Positions 45,021 to 54,183 of a stretch of 64,000 bases of DNA are shown piece by piece. Position numbers and translations under genes: made by a program. Source of the DNA: Amycolatopsis sp. EV170708-02-1 (GTDB lineage Bacteria; Actinomycetota; Actinomycetes; Mycobacteriales; Pseudonocardiaceae); NCBI RefSeq assembly GCF_022479115.1, contig NZ_CP092497.1, positions 7,130,001-7,194,000 on the forward strand. Direction: 5' to 3'. The notes below the pieces were generated by a model, which worked only from the letters and a program-made list of their open reading frames with translations, was not told the origin of the DNA and did no database searches. The stretch's first letter is position 1, and each line of letters begins with the position of its first letter.

Positions 45021-46160
45021 GTGACCGAGGTGCGCGAAAAATCACCCCTGACCGTGGTCGGCATCGGGGCCGACGGCTGGCCCGGCCTGTCCTCGCAGGC
45101 CAGGGAGGCGTTGCTCGGCGCGGACGTGGTCGTGGGCTCGCCACGTCAGCTCGCGTACCTGCCTGCCGGGATGAAATCCGAGCCCTGGCCGAGCCCGCTG
45201 CTGCCCGCGCTGGACGGCTTCCTCGCCGAACGGGAGGGCCGCGTCTGCGTGCTGGCCAGCGGCGATCCCCTGCTGTCCGGCATCGGCACGACCCTGATCC
45301 AGCGCGGCTACGACGTCGAGGTCCTGCCCGCCCTCTCCTCGGTGACGCTCGCCCGCGCGCGGCTCGGCTGGCCGGCGGAGGAGACCGAGGTGGTCACCGT
45401 CGTCGGCCGCGCGATCGGCAGGGTGAGCCGCGTACTGGCGCCCGGAAGGAAGATCCTCGTCCTCGGCGCGAACGCCGAAGACCTGCTCGACCTGCTCAAA
45501 ACCCGCGGTTACGGCAAAAGCCGCGTCACCGCGCTGTCCGACCTCGGCGGCCCCGACGAGCGAGTGGGCCCCGGCTCGCTGACCGTGTTCGCCATCGAGG
45601 CCGACGGGCCCGCGCTGCCGCTGACCGGGCTGCCGGACGACGCCTTCGAGCACGACGGCCAGCTCACCAAACGCGACCTCCGCGCGTCCGCGCTGGCCAG
45701 GCTCGCGCCGTCGCCCGGCGAACTGCTGTGGGACGTCGGCGCGGGCGCGGGCAGCGTCGGGATCGAGTGGTCCCGCGCGCATCCGCTGAACCGGGCGATC
45801 GCGATCGAGCGGTCGCCGGAGCGGGCCGCCCGGATCACCCGGAACGCGCACGCGCTCGGCGTCCCGGAACTCGATGTGGTGATCGGTCCCGCGCCGGAAG
45901 CACTCGAAGGGCTGGCCACCCCACAAGCGATCTTCCTCGGCGGCGGGCTGACCGTGCCGGGTGTCCTGGACGCCTGCCTGGCGACCGGTGCGCGGATCGT
46001 CGCGCACGGCGTGACCCTCGAATCCGAACAGGCACTGGCCCGCGCGTACGGCGAACACGGCGGGGAGCTGATCCGCGTCGCCGTCGAACAGGCGGCGCCG
46101 CTCGGCGGATTCACCGGCTGGACCCCGGCGCGGGCCGTGACACAGTGGAGCAAACCTTGA
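45021..46160 (+). CDS. cobL: Precorrin-6Y C5,15-methyltransferase (decarboxylating) CobL
   Basis: A 379-residue CbiE-CbiT fusion that methylates C5 and C15 and decarboxylates the acetate side chain. The CbiE tetrapyrrole-methylase half has VVGIGADGWPGLSSQAREAL and CVLASGDPLLSGIG. The CbiT half begins at about 215 with LTKRDLRASALARLAPSPGELLWDVGAGAGSVGIEWSRA in pieces and has the SAM-binding glycines. GTG at 45021 is chosen; a GTG three codons later is possible. It diverges from the chelatase gene, and its stop overlaps the cobM start (TTGA). Confidence 0.94.
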   Translation: MTEVREKSPLTVVGIGADGWPGLSSQAREALLGADVVVGSPRQLAYLPAGMKSEPWPSPLLPALDGFLAEREGRVCVLASGDPLLSGIGTTLIQRGYDVEVLPALSSVTLARARLGWPAEETEVVTVVGRAIGRVSRVLAPGRKILVLGANAEDLLDLLKTRGYGKSRVTALSDLGGPDERVGPGSLTVFAIEADGPALPLTGLPDDAFEHDGQLTKRDLRASALARLAPSPGELLWDVGAGAGSVGIEWSRAHPLNRAIAIERSPERAARITRNAHALGVPELDVVIGPAPEALEGLATPQAIFLGGGLTVPGVLDACLATGARIVAHGVTLESEQALARAYGEHGGELIRVAVEQAAPLGGFTGWTPARAVTQWSKP

Positions 46161-46918
46161 CAGTGCACTTCATCGGCGCCGGTCCCGGCGCGGCCGACCT
46201 CATCACCGTACGAGGCCGGGACCTGCTCGGCCGCTGCCAAACCTGCCTGTACCCCGGCAGCATGACGCCGACAGCGCTTTTGGAGTACTGCCCTCCGGAG
46301 GCGGTGCTCGTCGACACCGCGAACCTCGACCTGCCCGCGATCGTCGAGCGCATGGTCGAAGCCGACGGGAAGGGCCACGAGATCGCGCGGCTGTGCTCGG
46401 GCGATCCGTCGATCTACAGCGCGGTCGCCGAGCAGATGCGCCGCCTTGACGCGGCAGCCGTTCCGTACGACGTCACGCCGGGCGTGCCCGCGTTCGCCGC
46501 CGCTGCCGCGCTGCTCAACCGCGAACTGACCGTGCCCGAAGTCGGCCAAAGCCTGGTCATCACCCGCGCTCAAGCCCGGTCCACGGCCATGCCGCCGGGG
46601 GAAACGCTGGCGAACTTCGCGCGCACCGGCACCACGCTCGCGCTGCATCTCGCGATCAACCGCATCGAGCAAGTGGTCGACGAATTGCGGCCGTTCTATC
46701 GCGAAGACTGCCCGGCGGCGGTGGTGGCGCTGGCCAGTCAGCCCGGTGAGCAGGTGCTGCGCGGCACGCTCGGCACCATCGCCGCTCAGTCCCGCGAGGC
46801 TGGGATCAGCCGCGCGGCGATGATCTTCGTCGGGGAAGTCCTTGCCGCGGAAGGGTTTCCCGACAGCTTCCTGTATTCGGCCACCCGTGATCGCGCGAGC
46901 CAACCGGAGTCGCTGTGA
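46157..46918 (+). CDS. cobM: Precorrin-4 C11-methyltransferase CobM
   Basis: A 253-residue SAM-dependent tetrapyrrole methylase. It has the start VHFIGAGPGAADLITVRGRDLL, CLYPGSMTPTALLEYCP, ARLCSGDPSIYSAVAEQMRRL and YDVTPGVPAFAAAAALLNRELTVPE in parts, all CobM/CbiF hallmarks. TTG at 46157 overlaps the cobL stop; a GTG two codons later is an alternative. It overlaps the next gene by four bases (GTGA). Confidence 0.95.
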   Translation: MTVHFIGAGPGAADLITVRGRDLLGRCQTCLYPGSMTPTALLEYCPPEAVLVDTANLDLPAIVERMVEADGKGHEIARLCSGDPSIYSAVAEQMRRLDAAAVPYDVTPGVPAFAAAAALLNRELTVPEVGQSLVITRAQARSTAMPPGETLANFARTGTTLALHLAINRIEQVVDELRPFYREDCPAAVVALASQPGEQVLRGTLGTIAAQSREAGISRAAMIFVGEVLAAEGFPDSFLYSATRDRASQPESL

Positions 46919-47910
46919 AAAACCTACGCTGGGGCCTGCTGGCCGCCGGGACCATCGCCGCCGAGTTCGCCGCGGGCGTCGAGGAGAGCAAACACGGCGT
47001 GCTCGAAGCCGTCGCCGCACGCTCCGGTGACCGGGCGGCCGAGTTCGCGAGCCGCTTCGAGATCCCGAAATGCTACGGCGCCTACGAGGATCTGCTCGCC
47101 GATCCGGACGTCGACGCGATCTACATCTCGACGCCGCATCCGCTGCACGGCGAATGGGCGATCCGCGCGGCCGAAGCGGGCAAGCACATCCTGTGCGAGA
47201 AACCGTTGACGATGTCCGCCGCCGAAGCCGAGAAGGTCATCGACGCCGCCCGCGCGAACGACGTCTTCCTCATGGAGGCGTTCATGTACCGGCTGCATCC
47301 GCAGATCCGGCGGCTGGCCGAGCTGATCTCGTGCGGCGCCATCGGCGAGGTCCGCGCGGTGGACGTCGCCTTCAGCTACAACTTCGCCGTCCCCCGGCTC
47401 ACCGATCCCGCGCTGGGCGGCGGCGGGATCTTCGACGTCGGCTGCTACTGCACGTCGCTCGCGCGGCTGGTCTCGCAGGCGGCGACCGGGCAGGACGTCG
47501 TCGAGCCCGAAGAGGTGCTCGGGATGGCGAGGCTCGACGAGAACGGCGTCGACGAGGTCGCGTTCGGGCTGCTGCGGCTCCCCGGCGGGATCCTCGCGCA
47601 GCTGGCCTGCGGTTTCCAGCTGACGCAGGACGACCACATCCGCGTGTACGGCTCGGAAGGGCAGCTGTACGTGCCGAAACCGGCGTGGATCCACGAAATG
47701 CGCAAGCCCAAGACGTCGCAAATCGTGCTCACACCGGAAGGCGGCGAGCCCGAGGTGATCGAAGTCGAAGCGACACAAGGCCTTTTCGCCCGCGAAGCCG
47801 ACCACGTCGCCGCGCATCTCGACGACCGGCAGGCACCCGAGCTCACCTGGGCGGAAACCCTCGCGAACCTGCGCACGCTGGAACGGTGGCGCGAGGCCGT
47901 GACTCGATGA
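46915..47910 (+). CDS. Gfo/Idh/MocA-family NAD(P)-dependent oxidoreductase
   Basis: A 331-residue oxidoreductase of the Gfo/Idh/MocA type. The Rossmann domain starts LRWGLLAAGTIAAEFAAGV, with DVDAIYISTPHPLHGEWAIRAAEAGKHILCEKPLT, including the conserved EKP motif. The C-terminal sheet domain holds GGGGIFDVGCYCTSLARL. Known members act on sugars, inositols and related compounds; the substrate here is unknown. The gene overlaps cobM upstream and cobK downstream by four bases each, so it is translated as part of the cob operon, although it has no known cobalamin step. Confidence 0.9.
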   Translation: MKNLRWGLLAAGTIAAEFAAGVEESKHGVLEAVAARSGDRAAEFASRFEIPKCYGAYEDLLADPDVDAIYISTPHPLHGEWAIRAAEAGKHILCEKPLTMSAAEAEKVIDAARANDVFLMEAFMYRLHPQIRRLAELISCGAIGEVRAVDVAFSYNFAVPRLTDPALGGGGIFDVGCYCTSLARLVSQAATGQDVVEPEEVLGMARLDENGVDEVAFGLLRLPGGILAQLACGFQLTQDDHIRVYGSEGQLYVPKPAWIHEMRKPKTSQIVLTPEGGEPEVIEVEATQGLFAREADHVAAHLDDRQAPELTWAETLANLRTLERWREAVTR

Positions 47911-48650
47911 CCCTGCTGATCCTGGGCGGCACCGGCGAAGCACGCGAGCTCGCGAAGGAACTGGTGGCGCGCGGTGAGCACGTCGTGTCGTCGCTCGCGG
48001 GACGCGTCGCGCGGCCGAAGCTGCCCGAGGGCGAAGTCCGCGTCGGCGGCTTCGGTGGCCCGGAAGGGCTCGCGCGCTGGCTCACCGAGAACGACGTCGA
48101 CGCGGTGATCGACGCCACGCATCCCTTCGCCGAACGCATCGGTGCCAACGCGGCCATCGCGGCTCGGGAAACGGGAACGCCGCTGCTCAGGCTCGCCAGG
48201 CCTGGCTGGACCGCACAGCCCGGCGACATCTGGCACTGGGCCGACGACCTCGGCCACGCCGCGCGGCTCCTTCCGGCGCTCGGCGAACGCGTGTTCCTCA
48301 CCAGCGGACGGCAAGGGCTCGCCGCCTTCGCCGGGCTGGATCTCTGGTTCCTGATCCGGTGCGTCGACCCGCCCGAGGCGCCGCTCCCCCGCCGTCACGA
48401 GATCCTCCTGGACCGGGGGCCGTACACGGCGGAGAAGGAACGCGCGCTCATGGAGCGGCACGGCGTCGAGGTCCTCGTCACCAAGGACAGCGGTGGCGCG
48501 ATGACCGCGGCGAAGCTCACCGCGGCGCGCGGGCTCGGCCTCCCGGTGGTCGTCGTCCGGCGGCCGGCGCGGCCGGAAACGGCCAGCGTAACGACAGTTC
48601 AGGACGCCATAACCTGGTTGAGCGGCACGGCGAAGGGCAGCCCTGCGTAA
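47907..48650 (+). CDS. cobK: Precorrin-6A reductase CobK
   Basis: A 247-residue NADPH-dependent reductase. LLILGGTGEARELAKELVARG is the CobK/CbiJ start, AVIDATHPFAERIGANAAIA the family signature, and VFLTSGRQGLAAFAGL, ILLDRGPYTAEKERALM and VTKDSGGAMTAAKLTAARGL follow in order. ATG at 47907 overlaps the preceding stop (ATGA). It ends this operon; the Emb gene starts 33 bases later. Confidence 0.95.
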   Translation: MTLLILGGTGEARELAKELVARGEHVVSSLAGRVARPKLPEGEVRVGGFGGPEGLARWLTENDVDAVIDATHPFAERIGANAAIAARETGTPLLRLARPGWTAQPGDIWHWADDLGHAARLLPALGERVFLTSGRQGLAAFAGLDLWFLIRCVDPPEAPLPRRHEILLDRGPYTAEKERALMERHGVEVLVTKDSGGAMTAAKLTAARGLGLPVVVVRRPARPETASVTTVQDAITWLSGTAKGSPA

Positions 48651-48683
48651 GCCGTTCGGACCAGACCCGTTAGCGTTGCGCCG

Positions 48684-51600
48684 ATGCGTTTGATCGCTGT
48701 CACGCTGGGGTTGCTGTCCGCCTTGTGCGCATTGGCTTTCCCCTTCCTGCCGGTGGTGCAGGACACAGCGGAGGTCGTCTGGCCAACGGGCGGCGACACC
48801 CGCTCCGTCAACGCGCCCTTGACCGGGTACTGGGCGCAGGACCTGCGCGTCGACCTGCCGTGCACGACCGTCCGCTCGCTGGACGCGCGTTCGCAGGGCC
48901 AGGCGCTGCTGTTCTCCACCGTGCCCGACGGCCGCACCGACCCGCGCGCGGGCAAGGGCGTCGGCCTGCAGCTGCGCATCGACAACGGCGTGCTGCTGGC
49001 CTCCAGCCAGGGGCAGCAGATCGTGCAGCAGCCGCTGCCGGAAAAGAACTGCGACGTCAAGCTCCGCGCGGACGCGAACCAGATGACGCTGACCGTCGCC
49101 GAGACCGTGGTATTCCACGCCGAGGGCGACGTCCGGCCGCGGCTGGTCGGAATCTACTCGTCGATCAACGCGGGCAAGGACCCGATCGCCGGCCTGCACG
49201 TCTCGGTCGTCCCGGACACCCGCTACCAGACCTCGCCGACGGTGTGGAAGTGGATCATCGGCGTCATCGCGGCGCTGTCGTTCATCGGCTGCCTGATCGC
49301 GGTGTGGCGGATGGACTCCGGGTTCGCCCGCCGCGCGCCACGCTGGGCGCCGGTCGGCTGGTGGCGGCTGACCGCCCGCGACGCGACGGTGATCGTCGCG
49401 CTCGGCGCGTGGGTGTTCATCGGCCCGGTCACCTCGGACGACGGCTACATCCTCACGATGTCGAGAGTGGCCGAAGAGACCGGCTACCTCACGAACTACC
49501 ACCGCTGGTTCGGCGTCGCCGAAGCGCCGTTCGGCTGGTTCTACCACGTGTATCAGCTGATGGCGCACGTCAGCACAGTGCCGCCGTGGATCCGGCTCCC
49601 GTCGTTCGTGCTCGGCGTGCTGAGCTGGCTGCTGATCAGCCGCGAAGTCATGCCGCGCCTGGGCACCCAGGTCCGCACGAGCCGCGCCGCCGGCTGGGCC
49701 GCCGCCGCGGTGTTCCTGGTCTGGTGGATGCCGTTCAACAACGGGGTCCGGCCGGAACCGGTCGCCGCGCTGGGCTCGCTGCTGGCGATCTGCGCCGTCG
49801 AGCGCGCGCTGGTGACCCGCCGCCTGCTGCCGTTGTGCCTCGGGCTGACCGCGGCCGGGTTCACCCTGGCCGCGACGCCGACCGGGCTGATCGCGGTCGC
49901 GCCGTTCCTGGTCGCCGCGCGCCCGCTGTACAAACTGGTGCGGCAGCGCGCCGAGAACGGCTGGCTGCCGGTGCTCGCGCCGGTGCTGGCCGCCGGGCTC
50001 TTGGTGCTGGTCGTGGTGTTCGCCGACCAGACCTTCGCCACCGTGCAGGAGGCGACCCGGATCCGCACCCTGGTCGGCCCGAACCTGTCGTGGTTCCAGG
50101 AGCTCGCGCGCTACCAGCTGCTGTTCGAAAGCCTGCCGGACGGCTCCGTGCCACGCCGGTTCCCCGTCCTGCTGGTGCTGCTGTGCACCGGGACCTGCCT
50201 GGTGGTGCTGCTGCGCCGCGGCCGGATCCCCGGCGCCGCGCTCGGCCCCAGCCGCCGCCTGATCGGCACGGTCGCGCTGTTCTTCCTGCTGCTGGCGCTG
50301 ACCCCGACCAAGTGGACGCACCACTTCGGCGCGTTCGCCGCGGTCGGCGCGGCGATGGCGGCGTTGACCGCGCTGGCGACCAGTTCGACGGTGCTGCGGT
50401 CACGGCGTAACCGGGCGGCGTTCCTCGCCGGGCTGCTCGTGGTCGGCGCGCTGGCCGCGACCGGGCCCAACTCGTACTGGTTCGTCTCGAAACTCGGCGT
50501 GCAGTGGACGGCGGTGGCGCCGTCGATCGGCGGGATCCCGCTGTCGACGATCCTGCTGATCGCGGCCGCGATCTCCGGGGTGTACGCGTTCGTCGAGAAC
50601 GTCCGCGCGCACCGGCCCGGCCTGCAGGCGGGGCCGCAGGAAGGGCGGAGCCGGTCGCTGCGGCTCGGTTCGCTCTCGCTGGTGGTCGTCTGCGGCCTGA
50701 TGGCCACGGGCGAGTTCGTCAGCATGGCCTGGGCGATCCACAACCAGTCCGGGTCCTACAGCCTCGGCGCCGCGAACTTCGGGCATCTGTTCGGCAAGAG
50801 CTGCAACCTCTCCGACCACGTGATGGTGGAACGGGACGCCGCGACCAGCATCCTGCGGGCCCAGCCCGAACAGCGGACGGTCCCGGTGAAGAAGGAGGAG
50901 CCGCCCGCCGGGCAGACCCCACCGCCGCTGCCCGATCCCGAACAGGACAACGGCCGCGTGCAGACCGGGTTCCACACCCGCGCGATCGACGACAAGGACC
51001 CGCTCGCGGAACCGCCCCACGGCTTCAAACCCGACGAAGTCCCGATGTGGAGCAGCTTCCTCGACCCCGAAACGCGAGCAGGGCGGCTGCGCAGCGACTG
51101 GTACGCCCTCTCCGAAAAGCCCGCCGACGGCCAGATCGTGGTCGCCACCGCGGGCGCGGCCCGGCGGCCGACGTCGGTCAGCCTCGACTACGGCGTGAAC
51201 ACCAGCGAGGGCGTGAAGGTCGTCCGCAGCCAGTTCGTGCTGCCGCCCGGCGCCGGGACCAACGGCTGGAACGACACCCGGATCAACCTGCGCGACCTCC
51301 CCGCCGAGACGACGTCCGTGCGGATCAACATCGTCGACAACGACCTCACCGAGGACGGCTGGATCGCCGCTTCCGCGCCCCGCGTGCCGACGTTCACCAC
51401 GCTGACCGAGAAGATCGCGGGCAAGCCGGTGTACGTCGACTGGCCCGCGTCGTTCGTCTACCCGTGCGTGCAGCCGGTGACCTCGCACGACGGCATCTCG
51501 AAGATGCCCGAGTACCGGATCACCGCCGGCGCCGTCGCCGACGAGGCGAACTGGGCGTCCAGCACCAACGGCGGCCCGATCGGCTGGCTCGAAGAGGTCG

Positions 51601-51788
51601 CGGCCGAACCCGAGGTGCCCAGCTACCTGATCGGCCAGCCGAGCCAGTCCTGGGGCCAGCTGCTGCAGGTCGAACCGTTCACCGAGGGGATCGCGCCGAC
51701 GATCGTCCACGGCGAGAAGGTCGTCCCCGGCTGGTGGTCGCCCGGTCCCGGCCCGCGGCAGCCGAACGGCAAGGACCCGACCCGCTGA
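48684..51788 (+). CDS. Arabinosyltransferase of the EmbA/EmbB/EmbC family
   Basis: A 1034-residue membrane glycosyltransferase that builds cell-wall arabinan from decaprenylphosphoryl-arabinose. It has an N-terminal membrane segment and a periplasmic jelly-roll domain, about a dozen membrane segments, and a C-terminal carbohydrate-binding domain. The catalytic aspartate pair lies in VTSDDGYILTM (Asp252-Asp253), and FNNGVRPEPVAALG corresponds to the loop tied to ethambutol response in mycobacteria. A Pro-rich insert (KKEEPPAGQTPPPLPDPEQD) follows the membrane part. Only one copy is in the window. A hairpin follows the stop. Confidence 0.95.
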   Translation: MRLIAVTLGLLSALCALAFPFLPVVQDTAEVVWPTGGDTRSVNAPLTGYWAQDLRVDLPCTTVRSLDARSQGQALLFSTVPDGRTDPRAGKGVGLQLRIDNGVLLASSQGQQIVQQPLPEKNCDVKLRADANQMTLTVAETVVFHAEGDVRPRLVGIYSSINAGKDPIAGLHVSVVPDTRYQTSPTVWKWIIGVIAALSFIGCLIAVWRMDSGFARRAPRWAPVGWWRLTARDATVIVALGAWVFIGPVTSDDGYILTMSRVAEETGYLTNYHRWFGVAEAPFGWFYHVYQLMAHVSTVPPWIRLPSFVLGVLSWLLISREVMPRLGTQVRTSRAAGWAAAAVFLVWWMPFNNGVRPEPVAALGSLLAICAVERALVTRRLLPLCLGLTAAGFTLAATPTGLIAVAPFLVAARPLYKLVRQRAENGWLPVLAPVLAAGLLVLVVVFADQTFATVQEATRIRTLVGPNLSWFQELARYQLLFESLPDGSVPRRFPVLLVLLCTGTCLVVLLRRGRIPGAALGPSRRLIGTVALFFLLLALTPTKWTHHFGAFAAVGAAMAALTALATSSTVLRSRRNRAAFLAGLLVVGALAATGPNSYWFVSKLGVQWTAVAPSIGGIPLSTILLIAAAISGVYAFVENVRAHRPGLQAGPQEGRSRSLRLGSLSLVVVCGLMATGEFVSMAWAIHNQSGSYSLGAANFGHLFGKSCNLSDHVMVERDAATSILRAQPEQRTVPVKKEEPPAGQTPPPLPDPEQDNGRVQTGFHTRAIDDKDPLAEPPHGFKPDEVPMWSSFLDPETRAGRLRSDWYALSEKPADGQIVVATAGAARRPTSVSLDYGVNTSEGVKVVRSQFVLPPGAGTNGWNDTRINLRDLPAETTSVRINIVDNDLTEDGWIAASAPRVPTFTTLTEKIAGKPVYVDWPASFVYPCVQPVTSHDGISKMPEYRITAGAVADEANWASSTNGGPIGWLEEVAAEPEVPSYLIGQPSQSWGQLLQVEPFTEGIAPTIVHGEKVVPGWWSPGPGPRQPNGKDPTR

Positions 51789-51795
51789 GTGGGCT

Positions 51796-51838
51796 GAAAG
51801 CGTCCTTCACCGCATCAGACGCGGTGAAGGACGCTTTC
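51796..51838. terminator. Strong hairpin between emb and helD, family B
   Basis: GAAAGCGTCCTTCACCGC and its perfect complement form an 18-bp stem around ATCAGAC. A third copy of the arm, GGGGAAAGCGTCCTTCAG, follows at 51853-51870 and encodes the C-terminus of the convergent helicase. It probably terminates both genes. Confidence 0.8.
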
Positions 51839-51846
51839 GTCGCGTC

Positions 51847-54024
51847 TCATGCGGGGAAAGCGTCCTTCAGCGCCTCCGGAAGCGGGCCCTCGTGCAGGAC
51901 GCCGAGACGCTGCGTAGCGCGCGTGAGCGCGACGTAGAGCTCAGCGGCACCGCGCGGGCCATCGGCCAGGATACGTTCGGGGTCCACGACGAGGACGGCG
52001 TCGTACTCGAGCCCCTTCGTCTCCGACGCGGGCACGGTGCCCGGCACCCCGGGCGGTCCGATCACGACACTGGTGCCTTCGCGCCCGGCCTCGTCCTTGA
52101 CGAACTCCTCGATGGCACCGGCCAGCGAATCCGCGTCGACCTTCCGCGCCCACGGCCGGACCCCGTTGGACCGCACCGATTCCGGCGCCCGCACCTCGGG
52201 CGCGAACTCGGCGAGCACCGACGCCGCGACGGCCATGATCTCCGCCGGGGTGCGGTAGTTCACCGTCAGCGAGCGGTAGACCCAGCGGCCCGGCACGTAC
52301 GGCTTCAGCATCGCGTCCCACGAGCGCGCCCCGGCCTCGGACCGGCGCTGCGCCAGATCGCCGACGACGGTGAACGACCGGTTGGGGCAGCGCCGCATCA
52401 GCACCCGCCAGTCCATTTCGGACAGTTCCTGCGCCTCGTCGACCACGACGTGCCGGTACGTCCAGTCCCGGTCCGCCGAGGCACGCTCGACGAGGCTGCG
52501 CGTGTCGGCCTCGACGAACCGGTCGGCGAGCTCGTCGGCGAAGAGCAGGTTCTCCGCCGACAGCATGATGTCCTCGTCCATCTCCTCGCGGTCGAGTTTC
52601 ATCGTGTCGAACACGCCTTCGGCGTACTCGGCCTCGGCCTTCTTCTCCCGCGCGAGCGCCATCTCGGCGGCCTTGTCCTCCGCCTTGTCACGGCCGAGCA
52701 GGTCGACGAGTTCGTCGAGCAACGGCATGTCCGACACCGTCCAGGCCTCGCCGTCGGCGCGCAGGAGCGCCTGGTCGGCCCCCGCGGCGCGAAGCCGCTC
52801 CGGGGACGAGAGCAGCGACCCCAGCAGGCTCTCGGGCGTCAGGATCGGCCAGAGTTCGTCGAGCGCGGCGGTGAACGTCTCGCTCTCCGCCAGTTCCTTC
52901 AGCAGGTCCTTCCGCAGCCGCTCCCATTCGTCACGGTCGTCCCGGCTGAGCCAGCCGCGCCCGATCCGCGCGATCGCCCGCTCGGTCAGCACGTAGGTGA
53001 CGATGTCGGTGAACGTCCCGCGCGCCTCGTTGTGCGGCAGGCCGCTCTTGCGCGCCTCGTCCCTGGCCCATTCCGCGGTGTCGGCGTCGATCCGCACGGT
53101 GACGTCGGCCAGGTCGATCAGCACCGGCTCCCCGGGCAGCCGCTGCCGGTCGGCGACGGCGGCCTTGAGGACGTCCAGCATCTTCAGCGAACCCTTGAGC
53201 CGCGTGGCCTCCGGCCCGTCCTCGGCGGTGACGTGCTTGCCGGGCACGAAATCGCCGGTGGTCATGAACACCACGTCGGTCTCGCCCAGTGACGGCAGGA
53301 CGCGGCCGATGTGGTGCAGGAACGCCGGATTCGGCCCGACCACGAGCACCCCGTGCCGCTCCATCCGCTCGCGCTGCGTGTAGAGCAGATACGCGACGCG
53401 GTGCAGCGCGACGACGGTCTTCCCGGTCCCCGGCCCGCCCTCGATCACCAGCACCCCGGGATGCTCGTGCCGGATGATCTCGTCCTGTTCGGACTGGATC
53501 GTCGCGACGATGTCGCGCATCCCCTCGCCACGCGGCGCGTTGACGGCCGCGAGCAGCGCCGCGTCCCCCTCCGCGTCGCCGCCGGGGCGGCCGAACACCT
53601 CGTCGGTGAACCCGAGCAGCTCACGGCCGTGCGTGTGGAACTGACGGCGACGGCGCATCTTCTCCGGCGTCGCCGCGGTCGCGGTGTAGAACGGGCGCGC
53701 CACCGGCGCCCGCCAGTCGAGCAGCACCGGTTCGTAGTCGTTCTCCTCGTCGAAGAGACCGATGCGGCCGATGTGGGCGGTCTCCCCCGCGAGACTGTCC
53801 AGCCTGCCGAAGCACAGCCCGTTGTCGACGACGTCCAGCCGCCGCGACTCCCTGGCCAGCGCGCGCACCTCGACATCACGCTCCATGGCCGTCCCGCCGG
53901 TCCCGCCCAGCGCGGCCTGGTACTCCCCCTTCACACGCGCGCGTTCGGCGTCCAGGCGCGTGTAGAGCCCGGCGACGTACTCGCGTTCGGACCGGAGCTC
54001 TTCTTCATGACCCTGAGTTGACAC
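51847..54024 (-). CDS. HelD/HelR-type UvrD-like helicase, RNA-polymerase-associated
   Basis: A 725-residue superfamily 1 helicase-like ATPase of the HelD class. An N-terminal coiled-coil (EEELRSEREYVAGLYTRLDAERARV) precedes a split RecA fold: Walker A VIEGGPGTGKTVVALHRVAYLL (about 193-214), DEAQELSEMDWRVLMRRCP, and the late motif LYVALTRATQRLGVL. HelD proteins release stalled RNA polymerase; actinobacterial HelR members also displace rifamycins. An acidic segment (KLDREEMDEDIM) in the central insert could be the loop that enters the polymerase channel. GTG at 54024 follows GGGAG. Upstream lies a rifamycin-element-like inverted repeat. The last codons (LKDAFPA-stop) are repeat sequence. Confidence 0.9.
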   Translation of the reverse strand: MSTQGHEEELRSEREYVAGLYTRLDAERARVKGEYQAALGGTGGTAMERDVEVRALARESRRLDVVDNGLCFGRLDSLAGETAHIGRIGLFDEENDYEPVLLDWRAPVARPFYTATAATPEKMRRRRQFHTHGRELLGFTDEVFGRPGGDAEGDAALLAAVNAPRGEGMRDIVATIQSEQDEIIRHEHPGVLVIEGGPGTGKTVVALHRVAYLLYTQRERMERHGVLVVGPNPAFLHHIGRVLPSLGETDVVFMTTGDFVPGKHVTAEDGPEATRLKGSLKMLDVLKAAVADRQRLPGEPVLIDLADVTVRIDADTAEWARDEARKSGLPHNEARGTFTDIVTYVLTERAIARIGRGWLSRDDRDEWERLRKDLLKELAESETFTAALDELWPILTPESLLGSLLSSPERLRAAGADQALLRADGEAWTVSDMPLLDELVDLLGRDKAEDKAAEMALAREKKAEAEYAEGVFDTMKLDREEMDEDIMLSAENLLFADELADRFVEADTRSLVERASADRDWTYRHVVVDEAQELSEMDWRVLMRRCPNRSFTVVGDLAQRRSEAGARSWDAMLKPYVPGRWVYRSLTVNYRTPAEIMAVAASVLAEFAPEVRAPESVRSNGVRPWARKVDADSLAGAIEEFVKDEAGREGTSVVIGPPGVPGTVPASETKGLEYDAVLVVDPERILADGPRGAAELYVALTRATQRLGVLHEGPLPEALKDAFPA

Positions 54025-54077
54025 AGACTCCCATTTCGCCAGGTTTCGGCTACGGCGAGTGAGTCTGAGGCATCACC

Positions 54078-54098
54078 GGGGTCTTGTGGCAAGTCCCC
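54078..54098 (-). promoter_or_regulatory. Inverted repeat resembling the rifamycin-associated element (RAE)
   Basis: On the plus strand, GGGGTCTTG and CAAGTCCCC flank TGG, an inverted repeat with only the T positions unpaired. The RAE described upstream of actinobacterial rifamycin-resistance genes has, from memory, GGGGCTTG and CAAGCCCC arms around three bases. Here each arm has one added base. It lies about 54 bases upstream of the helicase start, next to an AT-rich promoter-like segment (GTAATAAACATATAGC on the minus strand). Confidence 0.6.
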
Positions 54099-54118
54099 CC
54101 ATGCGCTATATGTTTATT

Positions 54119-54137
54119 ACGGAGGGAGTTACTCCGT
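54119..54137. terminator. Small hairpin after the nSTAND-WD40 gene
   Basis: ACGGAG-GGAGTTA-CTCCGT is a 6-bp stem 47 bases beyond the stop of the minus-strand WD40 gene. It is a weak terminator candidate and overlaps the start of the helicase promoter region. Confidence 0.35.
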
Positions 54138-54183
54138 CTCTTTCTTCGGCCCCGTCGGGCCAGCTGTCCACGCCGGGCCGGTG

